From: Dreissena polymorpha
Lineage: Eukaryota > Mollusca > Bivalvia > Myida > Dreissenidae
Direction of reading: 5' to 3'
NCBI RefSeq assembly: GCF_020536995.1
Contig: NC_068358.1
Coordinates: forward strand, 3,359,043 to 3,423,042
Length of the DNA: 64,000 nt
Part shown: positions 56,578 through 64,000 of the stretch, piece by piece
Layout of the letters: every line of letters starts with the position of its first letter
Numbering within the stretch: the first letter of the stretch is position 1
Position numbers and translations under genes: made by a program
The notes under the pieces: model-generated
The model's database searches: none
Told to the model about the DNA's origin: nothing
What the model saw: the letters and a program-made list of their open reading frames with translations, nothing else

Positions 56578-57000
56578 TTGTCGGCTCGGTTACTACGTAC
56601 ATGTTCCCTGGGTACTCTTAAGTATCCTTACATGTACCCCTGGTACGGTAAATATACATTATCGTACCCGATCGATATTGGACTGTACCCGAGTCGTATT
56701 CCCGCCTAAAATCCGATGTAGTAAAACGCGCTACCGATTATCTTTAACAAACGTCTCTTTTAAAAAACTGCGTCAACATGCTTTTTGAATATGAGTTTCG
56801 ATAATATAGAGACCATTTAAAAGAAAATGACATAAAAGTGAATATAATTAATATAAAAAAAAGCCTACAACGACCTATTTAGCGTTAAATTTCCCGGGTA
56901 CGTTTTAGTTTATTTACCGTACCTGGGGTACATGTAAGTATACTTAAGAGTACTTGGGGTACATGTAAGTAGTACCCGAGCTGACAATGAGCAATCAAGC
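56578..57000. mobile_element. Mutator-like MITE, second copy
   Basis: Same internal order as 11387-11819 (GTACTCTTAAGTAT, CGATCGATATTGGACTGTAC, ATGCTTTTTGAATATGAG). Flanked by GCAATTAA on both sides (56570-56577 and 57001-57008). The left terminus is shorter than the right. Confidence 0.78.
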
Positions 57001-57427
57001 GCAATTAACGGATATATGTACGTCGACGATGTCTAGTAAACAGATTATCGTCGAATTATGCGATAAGGAACAATGTGCGCATAAGAAAAGGGATAATTTC
57101 TTTTTCTCAAATATTAATCAAGTATTCGGATCCTCTGTTTTACCGACCGGAAACTTGACCAGGATCCGCTTATGTGTTACCATCCATACATAAAATGTAA
57201 TATTAACTTTAAAAATAAGCGAGTATTAAGCACCATTAAACAAAAAAGTATGCTTGTGCATATTGTTCGATAATTTTCGCCATTCATATAATTTCTGGAA
57301 TAGTGACTCAATACACAAATCATTGATCAGACCCTTTTTTCTTGTGGGCGATGTTTCATTTGAAAGCCCTATTTACAGCTAACTTGAATTGTGCAATTTA
57401 ATTAACACTATATAAACTGCTTCAAGA
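57001..57427. other. Unannotated intergenic stretch
   Basis: AT-rich; nothing recognised. Confidence 0.4.
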
Positions 57428-57675
57428 AAACAAGGCTCAATGCATATGAGAGTGTCTCTTCACAGATAGGTATGTGCAGTTCGCACAGGCTTATCAGGGA
57501 TGATACTTTACGCCTTGACTGAAGAGATTTCCTTTGAACGAAATCTTCCATAAAAACGGAAAGGTTTGTCCCCAATTAGCCAGTGAGGACTGCAAAGGCT
57601 AATACCCGATTAGCCAGTGAATAGTGCATAGGCTAATCTGAAGCGACACATTATACGCATATGCACCTGGCTTAA
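57428..57675. mobile_element. Long-TIR MITE (family E), diverged
   Basis: CAATGCATATGAGAGTGTC, GTGCAGTTCGCACAGGC and a duplicated GATTAGCCAGTGAATAG-type block; ends eroded. Confidence 0.62.
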
Positions 57676-57705
57676 TAATAGTGTCAAGCTCAGACTCGTG
57701 GATTT

Positions 57706-57935
57706 TTAACCCATTTATGCCCAGTGGACTCTCCCATCCTTCTAAATTGGATCAATTTATTTCCAAACTTAGGGGTGTCAAGTATATTTATTTCTATATT
57801 TAGAATATTTCATAAAGAAATTCATTTAAGAAAACAGCGCAGACCCAGATGAGACGACGCATTATGCAGCGTCTCATCAGGGTCTACGCTGTTTGCAATG
57901 TCCTTTTTTCAGGACGCTAGGCATAAATGGGTTAA
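57706..57935 (+). mobile_element. TTAA hairpin MITE (family H2), best copy
   Basis: Ends TTAACCCATTTATGCC and GGCATAAATGGGTTAA are perfect inverted repeats. The central hairpin is GCGCAGACCCAGATGAGACG ... with loop near TTATGC. Confidence 0.9.
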
Positions 57936-58261
57936 ACTAGGAAAACAATACACAATGCAGTGACAGTTTTACTTTTTATTACTAATATAAAATTTTCTTG
58001 TAAAAGATCAATACAGAAGTAAGAGACCAGCTATAAGAACAGCGAGTTTAAAACAAGATCAATCAGTAACAATAAGCCAGTATTAAAATGTGTCATGTTA
58101 ATATACACTGAGAGAGATAATCCTGATGAGGAGGAGCATGAACGAATCAATCAGTAACAATATGCCAGAATTAAAATGTGACATGTTAGTTTACACTGCG
58201 AATGATGATGAAATGATGAGGATGAGGAGGATGAAAGGATCATTGATCCATATTCTTTGGA

Positions 58262-58733
58262 GATGAGTTGCGCCCTGGGAAAACAGGATTAATGAATGTG
58301 CGTCAAGTGTCTTCCCAGATTAGCCAGTGCAGTCCGCACAAACTAATCAGGGACGACACTTTATGCTTTTTATGGAATGTTTTGTTTAAACCTTCTAAAC
58401 CAAAAATCCAGTCTTGGCAGAAAGTGTCCCACCTGATTAGCTCTTTCAGTGCGGGAACCGAATTTTGAAGGCCTTTGCAAACAGTTTGGATCCAGATGAG
58501 ACGCCACAGAACGTGGCGTCTCATCTGGATCCAAACTGTTTGCTATTCTGATAGTATTCTTTGAAACCAATCGAAGAAAATGCTAATTTTAGAAATTCAG
58601 CAGACGACATTTTAGCAGACGACAAATATTCCAGCATGAAAAGGGTTAACAGACTTTGACTGCGCAGGCTATTCAGGGATGAACCTTTACACACATGAAT
58701 TAAGCCCTGTTTTCGCAGAGGGGGGCTCATATA
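58262..58733. mobile_element. Long-TIR MITE (family E) split by a hairpin MITE
   Basis: Left half GGGAAAACAGGATTAATGAA to CACCTGATTAG; right half GACTGCGCAGGC to AAGCCCTGTTTTCGCAGAG. Family H1 (58437-58649) sits between them at a TTAG/TTAA site. Confidence 0.75.
58437..58649 (-). mobile_element. TTAA hairpin MITE (family H1), copy c, nested and reversed
   Basis: Right end CATGAAAAGGGTTAA, left end degraded to TTAGCTCTTTCAGTG; hairpin arms intact around GGATCCAGATGAGACGCCAC. Confidence 0.85.
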
Positions 58734-60059
58734 ATTGCTGTTGTTGCTGCTGTTGTTGCAGCAATTGAAATATGTCATGGCGATATATAAACAGTATCGC
58801 GTATAACAAAAAAGGCATACAATATACTTATTGCTTTTAACTAAAAAATTATCAACGGTGAAAGAATTAATACGCTGCTGCTTCTGATGTTGATGAAAGT
58901 GTAGAAACTTTAGTTAGAAGTGCATTTTAACACAACTTTAAGACTAATGAAAGCAAGCCATTTGAAAATTTAAATTAAATACTCTGACTGCATTATTACA
59001 CAAAAGATCTTCAACATTATCTGGAGACAATTATGTTAACATTACTTAACCAGATCAATATTTTCTTAAAATATAAAATTGCATAAACATTGTATGCATC
59101 AGACGGTATAAATGAAAAAAGATGCATTATCTCATGTGAATCTTAAGAAAAATAAAATGAACTCATGGAATGTTACATAAAATAATCTAAACAGACAACA
59201 ATGTTAATATCTACTAAACAGACAAATATAAAACTACTTTAACAAACTTAAGCATGATAAAATGTCAGATTAAAATACACAGTATATTTTTCATGCATGT
59301 GAATAGAAATCGGCGATAAAAATGGTAATTAACTAAGATTAAAACAGACAAACAACTGAATATAAGCTTTGTATTTGCAGTGCTAGACAAGATTTAGTTG
59401 TTTGTATTTGAGTTTTTTGTAAAAAAAGTTCACAACATTCAATTTGGCACACAAATGCTTCCATAGACACTTTTATGTGAGTATATACACTCTCATATAC
59501 ATATTTACAGTCTCTTAGGACCAGACCAACACAACCATTTTAACAACCGACAGTTTTGAACAAAAAAACTTGGTGGTCCAATCTTGGTGCAAATGATTAA
59601 TACAATATTCCTTTCCTTGAACACATGTAAGTGTAAAATTATTGCAAGAAAAATCCATTATAAACAGTTGACAAATCCCCAAAGGTTTCACCCAGTATAT
59701 TTTATTTGAGTGTGCTCTGAATCAATTATACGTTATTAGTACACAAAACAGTGAGGAAATTTTGTTTGGTCCTGTAAAATATGCTTGCAACACAGTGGAA
59801 ACACAATCTATCGAATGTCACTCATTTGAACTTGTCAGATCAATAAATACATAACACAATTGTGTCAAGATAATGGATAAGGTTTTCTGCTGTTACAAAA
59901 TATCATATCTCAAAATGTATATCAACAAACATTGGTTCACAACCACTCAGTATTTTATAGTCTACACGACTTTTATCAACATCACATGATAAATGCTTGA
60001 TTTCTTATATACACTTGCCATAACATTTAAGAAGTCTTTAATTTATCTTTATGCATTTG

Positions 60060-60607
60060 AGATGAGCTAATAGGAAAACAGGGCTTAATGCATGTACATA
60101 TAGTGTTGTCCCAGATGAGCTTGTAAAATCTGCACAGGCAAATCAGGGACGAAACTTTCCGCATTATTTTTTTTTGATTTTCGTTAAAAAAAATACTTTC
60201 TTAAGACAACAAGAGCTGTGTTTGTGGAACGCAATACGCCCACCCATATATTTGACCTTGAAGGATGACCTTGACCTTTCACCACTCAAAATGTGCAGCT
60301 CCATGAGATACACACGCATGCCAAATATCAAGTTGCTATCTTCAATATTGCAAAAGTTATGGCCAAAGTTTGGGACAGACACACACATACAACATGTACA
60401 ATGACAGACAGACAGACACATACAATGACAGACAGACAGACACATACAAGGACAGACAGACAGGCCAAAAACAATATACCCTGATTATTAAATCTGGGGG
60501 CATACAAATACAATAAAATCACAAAATTCCCTAACTGATTAGCCTGTGCTAATTGGGACAACACATTATGAACATGTATTAAGCCCTGTTTTCCCTAGCA
60601 AACTCAT
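60060..60607. mobile_element. Long-TIR MITE (family E) interrupted by a TGACCTTGA repeat
   Basis: Left part AGGAAAACAGGGCTTAATGC to ACGAAACTTTCCGC; right part CTGATTAGCCTGTGC to AAGCCCTGTTTTCCC; 60205-60503 is the inserted repeat. Confidence 0.7.
60205..60503. mobile_element. TGACCTTGA-rich repeat, short copy
   Basis: One unit of TTTGACCTTGAAGGATGACC, CACTCAAAATGTGCAGCTCC, then (GACAGACAGACA) tracts, ending CTGGGGGCATA. Confidence 0.8.
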
Positions 60608-61067
60608 ATATATGACAAGAAAATGCAGAATCAGCTATTCTGAAATCTGATCCATGAAAAGCACTCGCATAAAAAATGTTTTGATTATACACCTGTGGAA
60701 AATATCGACTCATAGAATAATATAATCTCAAAAATGAAAAAGCCAAAGAACTATGTATTTAAGGTTTCTTTCTATCATAAATATGTTTCTCTGTGCCATC
60801 TAAATCAGGTCAAATAAAAATAAATTTGCATAAAAAATGTTGACTACAGGAGGTATTCATATTTCACTTAAAAACATTTAAAAAATCTGATCAAGAAAAG
60901 TAAGCATTCACTTGATCACAACACATCTCAGACATAATTTCCACCACAAAATCTATATAAACCATTTAAATACACAAGGAGCAAAATAAATACCGCACAA
61001 CCTTGCAATGAGAAACAAATCTATGTTAAAAAGATTCCTATAGCACAGTTTGTGTCAAAACATGAGT

Positions 61068-63630
61068 CTATATCCTCAGTTCTTGTTCTGAGCTTGAAGA
61101 ACTGAACACAAATTGAGTGTTTCCGCCTCGCCCCCTCGGAGTCAGCTGGCCACGCCCACTATTGACTGGTGAGACAGAGGGGCTTCTGGTTGCTAGGGGT
61201 GACAGGGAGGGGGTGAACGAGGGCGTTAGTGCAGGTGATGTGTAACTAGACTCGTGACTGATTGGTGAACGCGGCATGCTGGGTAGCGAAGTGTTTATCG
61301 TACTACTCCTAGCCGAGTTTAGATTTGACACACCAGAGGAATGACTAGTTCGGTTTGATCCAACCACTGGCTGAGCTTTTGGAGGGGCATTTGTTATCAT
61401 GGGAGGGGGGTGAATGTTGCGTACAGGGGGAACAACGGCGGGCACGTGCCGCTGCTGAGGAACTATTTGTACAGCCTGCTTCTTTGGCTGCAGCGAATCG
61501 TCTTTTAACCTGGCGATTTCCGAGAACACACTAGCCAACGGCTGATACTGCGGCCCCCAGTCTAGCAAATAGTCCCAGTTGTAGGAGCCGCTGTATTCCT
61601 CCTCACTGTTTATCACATTTGATAGGGAGCCACTACCTAGATTGGGCTCTGGTTCATGGAAACCCATGTCATTGTTTTTGTCCATGATTCCATCATGGTC
61701 CAAACTGGTACCATTGAGTTTTGTGTAGTCGATGGTTCCCAATTCTAAACCAGTACCTTCGCCACCGCCTGAATCAGAAAACTGGTGCATGCTTTCAACG
61801 GATTGTCCCAGACCTGATTTGGCTTTTGAATTGATCTTCGCAGTATCTATGCCTAACCTTGCAAGATAGTCCTGGTGGTTTTGAACGGAAGGTTCTGAAG
61901 TGTTATCGTCGTCCTGTATCCCGGAGTCGGGCATGTTCTTCCGGAACCCGTTAGAATTATTCAGGTAGGATGGAGAGCTAGAATTTATCATGGCCAACTC
62001 TTCGTCATCATCATCTTCTGCTGAACCCCGTCCGCTTGAGCCTGAATGCCCGGACACGTTGGAAGATGTTGTCGTGTTGTGTGCCGTGTGGTGACCTCCT
62101 GGATATTTATTACTGGGAAATTGGTAATTCGGAGCGATGTTGTTATTTGGTTGCGTGACAGTGTCAAATTCGTCAGAGTCGCACATCGGAGTCTCGCTTG
62201 GAGGTGGAGACTTTCCACCCCTGCGTTTCCTCACGAATAGAAATACGAAAATTGTAATCACAACTATGATGACTATGGCGATTGGGACCAAAACATACAC
62301 AAGATTTACTCCGGCGCTTCCTGTGGAAGGTTTTTCTTGGACATATTTCTGCATGGCACAATCTGGGCAGTCTCTGTCGACATTGACATCAACAACAACA
62401 GAGTCAGTTTTAGAATCCGCCATCCCAGAGCTAACTTCGATGTACAGAGCATTGACTTCACGCTTCTTTCTTGCCCCTTCCTCTGCGATCTGTTTATTCA
62501 AGTCATTGATGACAATAATGTCCCCATTTGATGCATTCATCGCAAAGTATTTATGCGCGGGCTTAATTCTGTAAACTAGTCTACCAGCGTTGCCACCATC
62601 CGCGTCAGAAGCTGACACTCTTCCAATCACTGTACCTTTCTTAGCATCGCCTGGTATATCAAAGGAATATGAGTGGTTTTCAAACACCGGAGCATATTCA
62701 TCCTCGTCTAATAATCGTAACTTCACATCGATTGAGTTCCTTTTCCCACCAAAGTCTTCTGCCCAGATTTTGAACTGAAAAAATGCCAGTTTGTTTGCGG
62801 CCTCATAATCAAACTGTACGTTGTTTGTAACCAGTCCAGTTTTGTAGTGCACGGAAAACTGGTCTGTACCAGCAATCGTGTAGGTGACCTCACCATACAC
62901 TCCGCCATCTTTGTCATTGGCGTGCACTTCAAAGACGGACGACCCAGGCCCCATGTTCTCGTACACTCCCTCGAAATAAACTAGAACAGGGAACTGTGGG
63001 ATGTATTCATTAACATCAGTTACATTCACGTGCACAGTTGTGATGTTGGAAAAAGACCGGACGCTGGAATTACACTTGGCACAGTCAGAAACTTTAACGA
63101 TCAATCTGTGGTAAGTGTGTCGCTCGTAATCCAAATGCTGCATGGGGGTAATAAAAAGCTCACCCGTGCTTCCATTTATTATAAACAATCCATCTTCGTT
63201 CCCTGAGGTTATGGTGTAATACAGCCTAGCATAATCGGCTTGATCATCATCAAAAGCTCTTGCAATGAGAAATCTGGTCTCATTTGGGAATGACTCATTC
63301 AGCGTGACGGAATACTGGTTGAACTCGAAATACGGCACCTGATCATTTACATCTAGAACTCTTATATTTGCTGTCGTATTGGAATTCTTTGGCGGCAACC
63401 CGCGATCTTTTGCCATGATAATCAAATTGTACTCGGAAATACGTTCCCTGTCTAAAGGTCTGTTGAGAATGATGCTGCCGTTCTTTTGGTCAATGATGAA
63501 CCTATTTTCAGAGTTTCCACCAACGATGAAGTAGTCTATCTCCTTGTTGTTGTAGCCTTGTGTATCATTGTCCATTGCCTTCGTGTGGATGATGGGTAAA
63601 CCCACCGATATGTCCTCATACACAGCAGAG
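61068..63630 (-). CDS. ds: Dachsous-type cadherin, 3'-terminal coding exon (partial gene)
   Basis: Minus-strand exon with its acceptor (TTTCTTTCAG) at 63640-63631 and a TAG stop at 61070-61068; about 853 codons. It starts inside a cadherin repeat (SAVYEDISVG) and contains calcium-binding motifs DRE, DVNDQVPYF, DVNEYIPQF, DEDEYAPVF and DADGG, giving about four repeats to residue 415. A membrane helix follows at residues ~437-462 (VYVLVPIAIVIIVVITIFVF, then RKRR), and then a ~385 aa tail. The tail has SGRGSAEDDDDEELAMIN and WDYLLDWGPQYQPLASVF, which I recognise from Dachsous/DCHS tails; the latter resembles the catenin-binding block of classical cadherins. The C-terminus is EQELRI. Dachsous binds Fat cadherins in planar polarity and Hippo signalling. 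Upstream exons lie beyond the window. Confidence 0.87.
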
Positions 63631-64000
63631 CTGAAAGAAAACAGGAAGAAATTAGGAAGCCGCTTTTGTGAAAGGAATTTTACAATGTCAGAATATGATT
63701 GTCATGGTAAGAAGAAAAAAAATCAAAATTTCTTATGGTAGCAAAAAATATATAGTCTGTCTATCATAACAATATTTCAAAATATCTTGTAATTAATCAA
63801 AACTCTCCAAAAGGAATCTTTTTAAATCATTACAACTATTACAAACAAGATATGTGTTTGTCAGAAACACTATGACCCCTTTTGCGCCGCTTTGAAGCTA
63901 TATATTTGACCTTTGACCTTGAAGGATTACCTTGACCTTTCACCACTCAAAATATGCAGCTCATGAGATACACATGCATGCCAAATATCAAGCTGCTATC
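63631..64000 (-). other. Intron of the Dachsous-type gene, running off the window
   Basis: AT-rich intron sequence upstream of the last coding exon. From about 63839 it holds a TGACCTTGA-rich repeat cut by the window edge. No exon is visible. Confidence 0.7.
63839..64000. mobile_element. TGACCTTGA-rich repeat, cut by window end
   Basis: GTGTTTGTCAGAAACACTAT, TTTGACCTTTGACCTTGAAG, ACATGCATGCCAAATATC; matches the start of the copy at 28838. In the Dachsous-type intron. Confidence 0.8.

Larger units (their letters stand above)
58734..61067 (-). other. 3' UTR or downstream flank of the Dachsous-type gene
   Basis: AT-rich with no coding signal. Minus-strand AATAAA hexamers are seen as TTTATT at 59701-59706 and 57975-57980, so a long 3' UTR is possible but unproven. 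A hairpin MITE (60060-60607) split by another repeat (60205-60503) lies inside. Confidence 0.35.

Noticed and set aside
62137-62574. 145-aa plus-strand frame opposite the cadherin exon
   Set aside because: Antisense shadow of the Dachsous-type coding exon, which has clear domains.

Overview
The window is animal nuclear DNA. It has intron-rich genes with GT-AG junctions, long AT-rich introns, microsatellites and very many short inverted-repeat transposons. Several repeat families look like ones I associate with bivalve molluscs, especially dreissenid mussels: a hairpin repeat with reverse-complementary ends around 'AGCCTGTGCAGTCC', and elements full of TGACCTTGA or AGGTCA. That organism call is an inference from pattern recognition; no database was searched.

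Two host genes are clear, and they converge. On the + strand, positions 1463-25585 hold one 16-exon gene whose exons join in a continuous frame (4194 nt, 1397 aa). It encodes a signal peptide, four extracellular CUB modules, a Cys-loop ligand-binding domain, three membrane helices, a cytoplasmic loop of about 530 aa and a fourth membrane helix. In effect it is a pentameric ligand-gated channel subunit with a four-CUB ectodomain fused on. Each CUB module sits on three exons with the same intron-phase pattern, so the ectodomain grew by duplication of a three-exon cassette. On the - strand, positions 61068-63630 are the 3'-terminal coding exon of a Dachsous-type cadherin: three to four cadherin repeats, a membrane helix and a conserved cytoplasmic tail. 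The rest of that gene lies beyond the right edge.

The roughly 35 kb between them (25.8-61 kb) contains no gene I can name. It holds decayed LINE pieces (27.2-27.9 and 29.7-30.5 kb), a broken retrotransposon fossil (34.6-35.4 kb) and dense MITEs. The MITEs include three families ending in TTAA, one of which carries a tRNA-like core. There are also hAT-like and Mutator-like elements with intact target duplications, foldback elements, tandem satellites and nuclear-receptor-half-site-rich repeats. A few short open stretches with splice signals (near 44.3, 49.9, 51.7, 53.8 and 55.8 kb) are weak exon candidates.

The most notable find is the CUB(4)-Cys-loop receptor. Next are an array of decaying copies of one of its exon ends beside the parent exon, the TTAA-flanked MITE with a tRNA-like promoter, and repeat families that spread clusters of nuclear-receptor-type binding sites.
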